Below are positions 42,993 to 51,064 of a stretch of 64,000 nt of DNA, one piece after another (positions within the stretch are counted from its first letter, which is position 1; every line of letters starts with the position of its first letter). The position numbers and the translations under genes are program-made. The stretch is from NCBI GenBank assembly GCA_035555315.1, contig DATMGU010000070.1, positions 1 to 64,000 of the forward strand. Direction: 5' to 3'. Below the pieces are notes generated by a model, which worked only from the letters and a program-made list of their open reading frames with translations, had not been told where the DNA came from and searched no databases. This DNA is from DATMGU01 sp035555315. GTDB taxonomy: Bacteria > Pseudomonadota > Alphaproteobacteria > ATCC43930 > CGMCC-115725.

Positions 42993-43994
42993 CTACCAGC
43001 GAACCAGGGCCGCACCCCAAGTCAGCCCGCCGCCCATCGCCTCGAGCAGCACCAGATCACCTTGTTTGATCCGGCCGTCATGTACCGCCTCGGACAAGGC
43101 GAGCGGGATGGAGGCGGCGGAGGTATTGGCGTGCCGATCGACGGTCAGCACCACTTTTTCCGGGGGCAAGGCCAGCTTGCGGCCGACGCCGTCGATGATC
43201 CGCTTGTTGGCTTGGTGCGGTACCAGCCAATCGATGTCCCGTGGCGTCAAGTGATGCGCCGAGAGCGCTTCATCGACGACCTGGGCCAGCCGGTGCACGG
43301 CGTGGCGGAAGACCTCCTTGCCTTCCATGCGCAGATAACCGGTGGTACGCGTCGAGGATGGACCGCCATCGACGTAGAGGATGTCGTGCTGACTACCGTC
43401 CGAATGCAGGTGCGTCGACAGCACGCCGCGATCGGTCCCCGAACCACCTGGCGACGAACCACCCGGCGACGAACTGCCCTGCTCCGCGCTGAGCACGACC
43501 GCCCCGGCTCCATCGCCGAACAGCACGCAAGTCTGCCGGTCGGTCCAATCGAGGATGCGCGAGAAGGTCTCCGCCCCGATCACCAGGACATTGCGTGCCT
43601 GCCCCGCCTTGATGAAGTTATCGGCGGTGGCCAGCGCATAGACGAACCCGGAACAGACGGCTTGGACGTCGAACGCGGCACCGCCGGTCATGCCCAGGCG
43701 ATGTTGCACCCGGGTGGCCGTCGCCGGAAAGGTCTCGTCGGGAGTCGAGGTCGCCAGCACGATGAGATCGATATCGACGCCGCGCAGCCCGGCATGGTCG
43801 AGCGCCCGGGTCGCGGCCGCGACCGCCAGATCGGACGTCAGCTCGCCATCGGCCGCCAAATGACGTTGCGTGATGCCCGTCCGCTGGCGGATCCACTCGT
43901 CGGAGGTCTCCACGCGGGTCGCCAATTCGTCATTAGTGACGATACGCGCCGGCAGATACGCGCCACAGCCCCGGACGATCGAGCGCAGCGCCAT
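42993..43994 (-). CDS. fabH: beta-ketoacyl-ACP synthase III
   Basis: Starts fatty-acid synthesis by condensing acetyl-CoA with malonyl-ACP. The 333 residues contain the catalytic triad: Cys in FDVQAVCSGFVYAL, His in WLVPHQANKRIID and Asn in VDRHANTSAASIPLAL. An unusual insert, SSSPGGSSPGGSGTDRG at about 43425-43475, lies between the two halves of the fold and comes from a 15-base tandem repeat. ATG 43994 is one base after the plsX stop. Confidence 0.97.
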   Translation of the reverse strand: MALRSIVRGCGAYLPARIVTNDELATRVETSDEWIRQRTGITQRHLAADGELTSDLAVAAATRALDHAGLRGVDIDLIVLATSTPDETFPATATRVQHRLGMTGGAAFDVQAVCSGFVYALATADNFIKAGQARNVLVIGAETFSRILDWTDRQTCVLFGDGAGAVVLSAEQGSSSPGGSSPGGSGTDRGVLSTHLHSDGSQHDILYVDGGPSSTRTTGYLRMEGKEVFRHAVHRLAQVVDEALSAHHLTPRDIDWLVPHQANKRIIDGVGRKLALPPEKVVLTVDRHANTSAASIPLALSEAVHDGRIKQGDLVLLEAMGGGLTWGAALVRW

Positions 43995-43995
43995 G

Positions 43996-45051
43996 CTACG
44001 CCGTAGCGGGGGTCGGGGTGGCGGCTGGATCGATCGACGGCTGGTGCAACGCCGCGAGTTCGCCCCGCATCTTTTCCAGGAACCCGTTGATCACCAGATC
44101 GGCCGCGACGCCGATCGCGTTGGCGAAGGCCAGGGCATCCGATCCGCCATGGCTTTTGACCACGATGCCGTTGAGGCCCAGCAGCATGGCACCGTTATAG
44201 CGGCGCGGATCGACGCGCCGGCGCAGCTTGTTGAGGGCCGGCATGGCGAAAAGATAGCCGAGCCGCGCCAGCATCGAACTCTGCAAGGCGGAGCGCAGGA
44301 ACGAGGCGTAGAGCTTGACCGCCCCCTCCGCCGTCTTCAGGGCGACATTGCCGGTGAAGCCGTCGGTGACGATGACGTCGACCGCGCCGCCGCAGATGTC
44401 GTCGCCTTCGACGAAGCCGGAGAAGCTGACGGTCGGCAGGCTGCGTAACCGGCTGGCGGCCTCGCGCACCGCCTCGACGCCCTTGAGTTCTTCCGACCCG
44501 ACATTCAGCAGACCGATCGTTGGCTTGACCACGCCCAGCACCGTGCGCGCGAAGGCGTCGCCCATCAGCGCGAACTGCACCAGATTATCGGCATCGCACT
44601 CGATATTGGCGCCGAGATCGAGCAGTACGGTCTCGCCGCGCATGGTCGGCAGGAACGAGGCGATCGCCGGTCGGCTGATGCCCGGCAGGGTCTTCAAGAC
44701 GATCTTGGCCATCGCCATCAAGGCACCGGTATTGCCCGCCGAGACGACGCAATGCGCCCTGCCATCGGCAACCGCGTCGATCGCCAACCGCATGCTGGAT
44801 TGCTTGCCGGTGCGCAATGCCGCGGAGGGCTTCGCGTCGCCGGTGATCATATCGACCGTGTGGATGATGGTCGATGCGGCCGCCACCGCCGGCAGCTTCG
44901 CCAGCAGTGGTGCTATGCGGTCTTCGGCGCCATACAGCAGAAACGCGACCTGAGGGAACCGCTGCAACGCGATCCCAGCACCCTGCAAGACGACGTCGGG
45001 GGCCTTGTCGCCCCCCATCACGTCTAGGGCAATAATGAGCGGCTTGTTCAA
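43996..45051 (-). CDS. plsX: phosphate acyltransferase PlsX
   Basis: Converts acyl-ACP to acyl-phosphate for phospholipid synthesis. The core begins LNKPLIIALDVMGGDKAPDV and includes VSAGNTGALMAMAKIVLKTL and GFTGNVALKTAEGAVKLY. Start choice: TTG at 45051, preceded by GGGGGACC, gives 351 residues, close to family length. An in-frame ATG at 45144 would add 31 basic residues and overlap rpmF, so it is less likely. The gene lies between rpmF and fabH, the usual arrangement coupling lipid and ribosome synthesis. Confidence 0.95.
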   Translation of the reverse strand: MNKPLIIALDVMGGDKAPDVVLQGAGIALQRFPQVAFLLYGAEDRIAPLLAKLPAVAAASTIIHTVDMITGDAKPSAALRTGKQSSMRLAIDAVADGRAHCVVSAGNTGALMAMAKIVLKTLPGISRPAIASFLPTMRGETVLLDLGANIECDADNLVQFALMGDAFARTVLGVVKPTIGLLNVGSEELKGVEAVREAASRLRSLPTVSFSGFVEGDDICGGAVDVIVTDGFTGNVALKTAEGAVKLYASFLRSALQSSMLARLGYLFAMPALNKLRRRVDPRRYNGAMLLGLNGIVVKSHGGSDALAFANAIGVAADLVINGFLEKMRGELAALHQPSIDPAATPTPATA

Positions 45052-45082
45052 ATCCGGTCCCCCGCCGAGGGCGAGGTCAGGC

Positions 45083-45265
45083 TCAGACCGCTTCGACAGC
45101 CGTGACTTCACGGCCGTCGTAATGACCACACGCACCGCAGACATGATGCGGACGCTTCAGCTCACCGCAATTCGAGCATTCGGCATAGCTGGTCGGCACC
45201 AAGGCGTGGTGCGAACGCCGCATGTCACGGCGGGATTGGGAGGTTTTCTTCTTGGGAACAGCCAT
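45083..45265 (-). CDS. rpmF: 50S ribosomal protein L32 (bL32)
   Basis: A 60-residue bL32: MAVPKKKTSQSRRDMRRSHH, then a zinc-ribbon-like pair ECSNCGEL and VCGACGHYDG. The four cysteines indicate the zinc-binding (C+) form. It sits 31 bases before the TTG of plsX. Confidence 0.98.
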   Translation of the reverse strand: MAVPKKKTSQSRRDMRRSHHALVPTSYAECSNCGELKRPHHVCGACGHYDGREVTAVEAV

Positions 45266-45355
45266 AAAACGAACTCACGGGTTAGGGTCGCCGCCCTCGG
45301 GAGGGCGGTATGTAGCGATTTTCATGGTTTTCGGCAACCATCTTGCCAAACGCGT

Positions 45356-45946
45356 TTACGGCGACCGCTTCAATCCGACCAAGACCGCGAACGGGTTTGG
45401 CTTTACTGACTCAGGCTCGGCGTCACGCTTGACTTCGGCGGCGTCACCATCCGACCCAGTCGGCCGATCTTGCGTATCGGCGGGATCTCCGGCCGACACG
45501 CCAGGTAACCTTGGATAGGGTTCCATAACGATGGAGAGTTGTTGCGCAACCACCTCGCCGATGTCAATGGCGTCCTCGGTCAACGGCTCGCGGATTTCCT
45601 CCTCCGGGTGCTGAAGCGCCAGCGCATCGGCGGCGTCTTCATCGAGTTCGGGGTCGAAAATCACCGTGACGCTGTCCGCCAGGCTCGCCGGTACCGGCTC
45701 CAGCGTCACGACGCAGGCCTGGGCGAGGTCGGCGGAAAACTCGGCGTCCAGCTGGACCGTGCCGTCCGAACGACGGGTCAGCATGACCACCGCCTCCAGC
45801 CGGTCGAGCGAAATGAGATCGAAACGACGCGCCAAAGCGGCGCGCTCCGCCGGGTCCGCGACGATCGGATGGCGGCTGGGCGTCGCACTCAGGCGACCGG
45901 CGCTGACGGGTCTGGAAAATTCGGGAGACGCGACTTCGGAAGACAT
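45356..45946 (-). CDS. DUF177 / YceD family protein
   Basis: A 196-residue YceD homologue. Typical segments are EFSADLAQACVVTLEPVPAS and an acidic centre (FDPELDEDAADALALQH), then LTEDAIDIGEVVAQQLSIVM. The C-terminal YPRLPGV lacks the usual adjacent Cys. Members always neighbour rpmF and are needed for 23S rRNA accumulation in other organisms; the molecular role is not settled. An acidic low-complexity tail follows. Confidence 0.9.
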   Translation of the reverse strand: MSSEVASPEFSRPVSAGRLSATPSRHPIVADPAERAALARRFDLISLDRLEAVVMLTRRSDGTVQLDAEFSADLAQACVVTLEPVPASLADSVTVIFDPELDEDAADALALQHPEEEIREPLTEDAIDIGEVVAQQLSIVMEPYPRLPGVSAGDPADTQDRPTGSDGDAAEVKRDAEPESVKPNPFAVLVGLKRSP

Positions 45947-45963
45947 GACCTCTCAGCGCTCCT

Positions 45964-46512
45964 TCACGCCGGCACGGGCGACAAGGCGACCGGCTCGAAA
46001 CGCAGGTCCCCCGCCATGACCGAAGCGGTATCCTGCTCGGCCAGCACCCGCATCTGCCGCTCCATATAGGCGGCGAGAAACGCCACATCGGCCGGATCGG
46101 GCTCGACCGTGCCGAAAACGTTGCGGCGCAACCCCTCCTCGAGCCGCGAGGGATCGCCAGCCAAGCCCGGATCATAGGCCGCGATCCGGCCGTAAAAGCC
46201 CTCCGCCATGCGTTTCACCTGCTTGCCCACGCCGAAATCGCCGGTGCCCATTTCCCGCAGGCTGCGATCCATGTCGCCGAACATCAGGTCGAACAGCATC
46301 TGGCGGAACGGCAAGGCACCCGGCTCCCGCTTCAGCCGGTGCAGGACGAGAAACAAATGCACGGCGATCATCTCGAAACGACCATCGAGACTATCGGGCA
46401 CGCCGTGTCGCAGGTAGAACTCCGGCGAGCGTGCCTGGTCGACCAAAGCCATGTAGGCTTTATGCGCCGCCTGACGCTGTGGATCGCGACCGAACAGCCG
46501 TTTGAACACCAT
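45964..46512 (-). CDS. ubiquinol-cytochrome c chaperone family protein (CBP3-like)
   Basis: A 182-residue helical protein with SPEFYLRHGVPDSLDGRFEM, AVHLFLVLHRLKREPG and LFDLMFGDMDRSLREMGTGD, the signature of the CBP3/UQCC1 family. The mitochondrial homologues chaperone cytochrome b of the bc1 complex, and a related membrane-linked role is inferred. It is 17 bases before the YceD gene and divergent from bamE, an arrangement conserved in alphaproteobacteria. Confidence 0.93.
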   Translation of the reverse strand: MVFKRLFGRDPQRQAAHKAYMALVDQARSPEFYLRHGVPDSLDGRFEMIAVHLFLVLHRLKREPGALPFRQMLFDLMFGDMDRSLREMGTGDFGVGKQVKRMAEGFYGRIAAYDPGLAGDPSRLEEGLRRNVFGTVEPDPADVAFLAAYMERQMRVLAEQDTASVMAGDLRFEPVALSPVPA

Positions 46513-46731
46513 GACCCTTGAAGCCTACCCCGAAGCCGCCGCGACCCCGATGAAGCGCCCGATTGAGCGTGAGGCGATCGACGGCGATAATTGACAGAGT
46601 GCCGAAAACCCTGGCATGCACTGCCGGAGATGAGTGATCAGATGAAAATTGTAAACTGTTCGGCGCGCAGGGCAACCCTGCGCGTAGCGGGTCGCGCCCA
46701 GTGGCGTGAGGCCCTGCTGCGTAAGGCCGGG

Positions 46732-47181
46732 ATGCTGCGCCGCGCGGCACTGGTGCCGGTGCTTCTGCTCGCCTGCCTGGCGGCGGCTTGCTCGACGACC
46801 GTCAATCAGCGCGGCGAGATCCTCGATCAAGACGCCATCAGCCAGATCAAGCCGGGCGTCACGACGCGGGACGACCTCACCAAGACGCTGGGCTCGCCCT
46901 CCACGGTCGCGTCGTTCGACCCGAATGTTTGGTATTATATCGGCGCGCGGACGGAGCAGACGGCGTTTTTCGATCCGGAGACCGTCGATCAGAAGGTCGT
47001 CATGATCACCTTCGATGCGACGGGCACCGTGAAGGATGTCCAAACGCGGTCCAAGGATGATGGGCGCGATATCGCCATGATCCCACGGACAACCCCCGCA
47101 ACCGGCCGGGAATTCAGCTTCATCGAGCAGTTGCTCGGCAATTTCGGCAAGTTCGATCCGGACAATCAGAAGTCGAGGTGA
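46732..47181 (+). CDS. bamE: outer membrane protein assembly factor BamE (SmpA/OmlA)
   Basis: A small outer-membrane lipoprotein of the BAM complex. From ATG 46732 it has 149 residues: a signal peptide (MLRRAALVPVLLLACLAAAC), then the BamE core GEILDQDAISQIKPGVTTRD, LGSPSTVASFDPNVWYYIG and KVVMITFDATGTVKDVQ. The frame is open upstream (other ATGs at 46630 and 46642), but those starts bury the signal peptide behind about 30 basic residues. Lipidation could be at C15 or C20. It is divergent from the CBP3-like gene. Confidence 0.92.
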   Translation: MLRRAALVPVLLLACLAAACSTTVNQRGEILDQDAISQIKPGVTTRDDLTKTLGSPSTVASFDPNVWYYIGARTEQTAFFDPETVDQKVVMITFDATGTVKDVQTRSKDDGRDIAMIPRTTPATGREFSFIEQLLGNFGKFDPDNQKSR

Positions 47182-47211
47182 TCGCCTGATTAGGGCGCGC
47201 GTTGGCAGGGA

Positions 47212-47640
47212 TCAGCGACCGCGGGACCGCTCGTTGACCTGTTCGATCAGGACCGCGGCGACGATGCCGGGGCCGAGCACATCGGCCGAGGCATCGAGCA
47301 GCCGTTGCTTGATCGGCATGGCATCGAACAACCGCCCATTGGGTTCCGCTTCCTCGTAAGCCGCGGTCAGGCTGGTAAAGAAGGCGTTGACCAGCTTCGG
47401 CATGTCCGGATTGACCGATTCGATCGTATGTCCGGGGGTTAGTTCCAGCGCCACGACGACACTGACCTGCTGGGCCGCGCGGTCACCGGTGACCACAGCC
47501 ATGGTGATCGGCCGCATCTCGACAAATTGCGGACCGCCGGGAGCCGCGACGACGTGCTTTTTCGGAGGCTCGGCACCCGTGGCCTCGGCGGTGAACACCC
47601 CGAGCGTGAGTGCGGCGAGCAGAAGATGATGGAACTTCAT
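47212..47640 (-). CDS. exported protein of unknown function
   Basis: A 142-residue protein with a Sec signal peptide (MKFHHLLLAALTLGVFTAEA) and then a compact alpha/beta domain: RPITMAVVTGDRAAQQVSVV, ALELTPGHTIESVNPDMPKL and KQRLLDASADVLGPGIVAAV. The pattern of a beta strand pair followed by a helix ending in VLIEQVNERSR faintly recalls FliL-like domains. No flagellar genes are near, so I leave it unassigned. It is convergent with bamE and stands between bamE and thiL. Confidence 0.75.
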   Translation of the reverse strand: MKFHHLLLAALTLGVFTAEATGAEPPKKHVVAAPGGPQFVEMRPITMAVVTGDRAAQQVSVVVALELTPGHTIESVNPDMPKLVNAFFTSLTAAYEEAEPNGRLFDAMPIKQRLLDASADVLGPGIVAAVLIEQVNERSRGR

Positions 47641-47737
47641 GGGTTGCCTATGGGTGGCAGCAAGATGCGTCGGTTGAATAAGTAGAGGCTAAACGCTACC
47701 AACTCGTTTAGACGCGCCGAGGTTGTTGTTGCCGCCC

Positions 47738-48766
47738 TCAAAAGTGACGGTAGCCACCCCGGGAGAGCGCGATTTCACCCCCGTCGGCATCCCGAACGGT
47801 AACGCCCCGCCCCGCCGCGATGCGGCCGATCGGCGTGATCGGCACGCCGTGCGACACAGCCAATCTCTCCAGCGCCCGCGCGGCGGCGGCCGGCGCGGTG
47901 AACAACAGCTCATAGTCGTCACCACCACTCAAGACCAGGCTCAGCCGGGTGGGATCGGCGGCGAGGACGGCCGACGCGGCGGCGGAGAGCGGCACGGCGG
48001 CGGCATCGATCTCGGCCGCGACCCCGGATGTCTGCGCGATGTGGCCGAGATCGCCGGCCAACCCATCGGAGATATCGAGCATCGCGGTCGCGAGACCGGC
48101 GAGAGCCGGCCCGAGGGTGGAGCGCGGCTGGGGCAACCGATATCGGTCCGCCAGGAAATCCTGATGCCGCCGTGGGGCATCGCTCAACCGGCCGGTCGCG
48201 GCCAGGAGGCCGAGCGCGCCATCGCCGATCGTGCCGGTCACCCAGACGAAGTCGCCCGGCCGCGCGCCGTTGCGGCGCACCGCGCGGCCGAGTTCGACCT
48301 CGCCAAAGGCGGTAACCGTGAGCATGACGGGACCGGGCGTCGACACCGAATCGCCGCCCAGCAGACGGATGCCGAAGCTTGCCTGATCCAATGCCAGGCC
48401 CTGGGCGAAACCCGCCAACCAGGCATCGTCGCGATGCGCCGGCAAGGCTGTGGTAAGGACATAGCCGACCGGCACCGCGGCCATCGCGGCGAGGTCGGAC
48501 AGGTTGACCCGCAGCAGCTTGCGCGCGACCAGGTCGGCCGGATCGTCGGGCAGGAAATGCACGCCCTCGACCATGGCGTCGACGGTCACCACCAGCTCAC
48601 GCCCCGGTGTCGGGCGCAACAAAGCGGCGTCGTCGGTCAAGCCGAAGGCATCGGGGTCGGTCGCCAGCGGCGTGAAGAACCGCGCGATCCGGCCAAACTC
48701 GCCCAGGGATTCCGGGACGGCCGCCAGGTCGGCGGTGCTGAGGTCAGGCGGTCGGTGCGGTGCCAC
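47738..48766 (-). CDS. thiL: thiamine-monophosphate kinase
   Basis: Phosphorylates thiamine phosphate to the diphosphate cofactor. The 342 residues carry TDDAALLRPTPGRELVVTVD, MVEGVHFLPDDPADLVARKL, LLGGDSVSTPGPVMLTVTAF, DISDGLAGDLGHIAQTSG and SGGDDYELLFTAP. No ATG is available; GTG 48766 or TTG 48772 are the candidate starts, overlapping nusB by 23-29 bases, which fits translational coupling. It is the last gene of the riboflavin/nusB operon. Confidence 0.95.
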   Translation of the reverse strand: MAPHRPPDLSTADLAAVPESLGEFGRIARFFTPLATDPDAFGLTDDAALLRPTPGRELVVTVDAMVEGVHFLPDDPADLVARKLLRVNLSDLAAMAAVPVGYVLTTALPAHRDDAWLAGFAQGLALDQASFGIRLLGGDSVSTPGPVMLTVTAFGEVELGRAVRRNGARPGDFVWVTGTIGDGALGLLAATGRLSDAPRRHQDFLADRYRLPQPRSTLGPALAGLATAMLDISDGLAGDLGHIAQTSGVAAEIDAAAVPLSAAASAVLAADPTRLSLVLSGGDDYELLFTAPAAAARALERLAVSHGVPITPIGRIAAGRGVTVRDADGGEIALSRGGYRHF

Positions 48767-49256
48767 CGGCAAGCTCGGTCGGTCTCAGGCTGCGCGCCAG
48801 ACGATCGAGCACGCCGTTGACGAAGCCGGGCTCCTTGCCGGCGAAGAAGGCATGAGCGATATCGACATATTCGGTGATGACGACGCGCACCGGCACGTCG
48901 ATCCGGTGGGCCAGCTCGAACGTCGCCGCGCGCAGGATGGCGCGCAGCACCATCTCCAGGCGATCAAGCGGCCATTCGACGTCGAGCACCGGCACCAGCA
49001 GCGCATCGAGCGCCGGGCGATGCTCGATCGCACCGCGCACCAACTCCTCGAACAGGGTCTGATCGGCGGGCACGTAATCGTCGCCATCGATTTCCTGCCC
49101 CAGGCGATGGCGCGCGAACTCGCCGACCACGTCGCGGGCGCCGAGCGACGTCATCTCGTCCTGGTAGAGCGCCTGGACCGCCGCCAGTCGGGCGGCGCTG
49201 CGCCGGCTGCCGGTCCGCGCCTTCCCCGATTTGGGCGGCTTCTCATCAACCATCAT
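48744..49256 (-). CDS. nusB: transcription antitermination factor NusB
   Basis: A 170-residue all-helical NusB that binds boxA RNA with S10. It has RRSAARLAAVQALYQDEMTS, VRGAIEHRPALDALLVPVLD, LRAILRAATFELAHRIDVPV and VVITEYVDIAHAFFAGKEPG followed by FVNGVLDRLAR. The start overlaps the ribBA stop by ATGA. In related genomes ribH usually lies between these two genes, but it is absent here. Confidence 0.96.
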   Translation of the reverse strand: MMVDEKPPKSGKARTGSRRSAARLAAVQALYQDEMTSLGARDVVGEFARHRLGQEIDGDDYVPADQTLFEELVRGAIEHRPALDALLVPVLDVEWPLDRLEMVLRAILRAATFELAHRIDVPVRVVITEYVDIAHAFFAGKEPGFVNGVLDRLARSLRPTELAGGTAPTA

Positions 49257-50371
49257 GAGTGTCCCGGCAACGGGATCGGCTGGTAGCCGACGACGGTGAG
49301 GCCATACCCCTCCAGCCCGACCAGCGTCTTACGGGCGTTGGTCAGCAGCGTCATCTCGCGCACGCCCAGATCCAGCAGGATTTGCGCGCCGACGCCGTAA
49401 TCGCGCAAATCGCCATCGACCGGCTTCCGGTCCAGCCGGGCCCGTACCCGATCGGACAGGCTGGTCGGCGTCGGTTCGCGGATCAGCACGACGACGCCAC
49501 GGCCTTCCCGGCCGATCAGCTCCATCGCCGCCTGCAACTCGCCCCCCCGGCCGGACAAGCCGCAGCCCAGCACGTCGTCGAGCAGATTGAGCGCGTGCAT
49601 GCGCACCAGCACCGGTTCGGGCCCCGAGAGATCGCCCTTCACCAAGGCGATGTGTTCGGCATATTGCAGGTTGTTGATATAGACCATCATCCGGAAATGG
49701 CCGCCGAAACGGCTGTCGATCGCATCCTCGGCCGAAAGCTCGACGGTCCGTTCGGTCCGCCGCCGATAGGCGATGAGATCCGCGATGGTCGCGATCTTCA
49801 TGTTGTGCAACTGCGCGAAGGCGACGAGATCGGCGCGGCGGGCCATCGTCCCGTCATCGTTCATGATCTCGCAGATGACGCCGGACGGGTTGAGACCGGC
49901 CAGGCGGGCGATATCCACCGCGGCCTCCGTGTGGCCGGTGCGCACCAGCACGCCGCCATCCCGCGCCAGCAGCGGAAAGACGTGACCGGGGGTGACCAGA
50001 TCGTGACCGCCCTTGGTCGGATCGATCGCCACCGCGATGGTGCGCGCCCGATCCGGCGCGGAAATGCCCGTCGTGACGCCCTCGCGCGCCTCGATCGAGA
50101 CGGTGAAGGCCGTCTGCAGCCGCGAGGCGTTCTGCTGCGGCATCAGCGGCAGGTTCAGCTCTTCGATGCGAGACCGCGGCAGCGCCAGGCAGATCAGACC
50201 GCGGCCGTGTTTCGCCATGAAATTAATGATCTGGGGCGTCGCCATCTGGGCCGGAATGACGAGATCGCCCTCGTCCTCGCGATCCTCGTCGTCGACCAGG
50301 ATGAACATCCGGCCATTCCGGGCGTCCTCGATCACCTCCTCGATCTTCGAGACGACGTTGAAGAAGCTCAC
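49253..50371 (-). CDS. ribBA: RibBA-like 3,4-dihydroxy-2-butanone-4-phosphate synthase with degenerate GTP cyclohydrolase II domain
   Basis: A 372-residue fusion. The N-terminal half (about 1-205) is a complete DHBP synthase with VDDEDREDEGDLVIPAQMA and LVRTGHTEAAVDIARLAGL. The C-terminal half keeps the cyclohydrolase frame (LRDYGVGAQILLDLGVREMT, LTNARKTLVGLEGYGL). It has GCGLSGRGGELQAAMEL where the enzyme needs the zinc cysteines of SxRCDCGxQL, and REPTPTSLSDR where the catalytic RQEGRGIGL should be. It should therefore make dihydroxybutanone phosphate but not open GTP. It starts at GTG, overlapping ribE by GTGA, and overlaps nusB by ATGA. Confidence 0.92.
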   Translation of the reverse strand: MSFFNVVSKIEEVIEDARNGRMFILVDDEDREDEGDLVIPAQMATPQIINFMAKHGRGLICLALPRSRIEELNLPLMPQQNASRLQTAFTVSIEAREGVTTGISAPDRARTIAVAIDPTKGGHDLVTPGHVFPLLARDGGVLVRTGHTEAAVDIARLAGLNPSGVICEIMNDDGTMARRADLVAFAQLHNMKIATIADLIAYRRRTERTVELSAEDAIDSRFGGHFRMMVYINNLQYAEHIALVKGDLSGPEPVLVRMHALNLLDDVLGCGLSGRGGELQAAMELIGREGRGVVVLIREPTPTSLSDRVRARLDRKPVDGDLRDYGVGAQILLDLGVREMTLLTNARKTLVGLEGYGLTVVGYQPIPLPGHS

Positions 50372-50961
50372 GGGGCCTCCTTGCCGACCAGGCGTGCGAC
50401 GTATCGGGCGAGCATGTCTATCTCCAGATTGATGAGGTCGCCGGGGCCGGCGGTGCCGAAGGTCGTCCAGCTTTGCGTGTGCGCGATGATATTGACGGTA
50501 AATTGACGGTCTTCAACCTGGTTCACGGTGAGCGAGACGCCGTCCAGGGCCACCGACCCCTTCGGTGCCACGAACCGCTCCAGCCCCGCCGGAACCTCGA
50601 ACACGAAGCGCAGGCTGTCGCCTTCCGGAGTCCGCTCGACGATCCGGGCGATGCCGTCGACATGGCCGGAGACGATATGGCCGCCTAATTCGTCGCCCAG
50701 GCGCAGCGCCCGTTCCAGATTGATCGGCGTACCGGTCTTCCAACCGCCCAGCGTGGTGACCCGCAGCGTTTCGGCCGACGCCTGCACGGCGAACCAGCGC
50801 TCGCCCAACTCGATCACCGTGAGGCAGGCGCCCGAACAAGAGATCGAGGCACCGAGCACGACGCCGTCCAACGGCTGGTTGGTCTCGATCTCGAACCGCG
50901 TATCGCCGCCCGCGACCACCGCGCGGACGCGGCCGATATCTGTGATGATGCCGGTAAACAT
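50368..50961 (-). CDS. ribE: riboflavin synthase alpha chain
   Basis: Dismutates two 6,7-dimethyl-8-ribityllumazines to riboflavin. The 197 residues form two lumazine-binding repeats: MFTGIITDIGRVRAVVAGGD, GASISCSGACLTVIELGE, then DELGGHIVSGHVDGIARIVE and VALDGVSLTVNQVEDRQF. ATG 50961 is fixed by the universal MFTGIIxDIG start; the frame extends upstream without homology. It is followed directly by ribBA. Confidence 0.97.
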   Translation of the reverse strand: MFTGIITDIGRVRAVVAGGDTRFEIETNQPLDGVVLGASISCSGACLTVIELGERWFAVQASAETLRVTTLGGWKTGTPINLERALRLGDELGGHIVSGHVDGIARIVERTPEGDSLRFVFEVPAGLERFVAPKGSVALDGVSLTVNQVEDRQFTVNIIAHTQSWTTFGTAGPGDLINLEIDMLARYVARLVGKEAP

Positions 50962-51064
50962 GACCGAGACACTATTGTCTCGCCGTCGGCTCGGCAAGGC
51001 TTGCGGTCGCCCAGGCTTGCAATCGACAGGCTTGCATCGACAGGGTGGCATGCTCGGCGTTTCG

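Noticed and set aside
50962..51064. FMN riboswitch in the riboflavin operon
   Set aside because: The 103-base gap between ribD and ribE lacks the RFN-element consensus and lies inside the operon.
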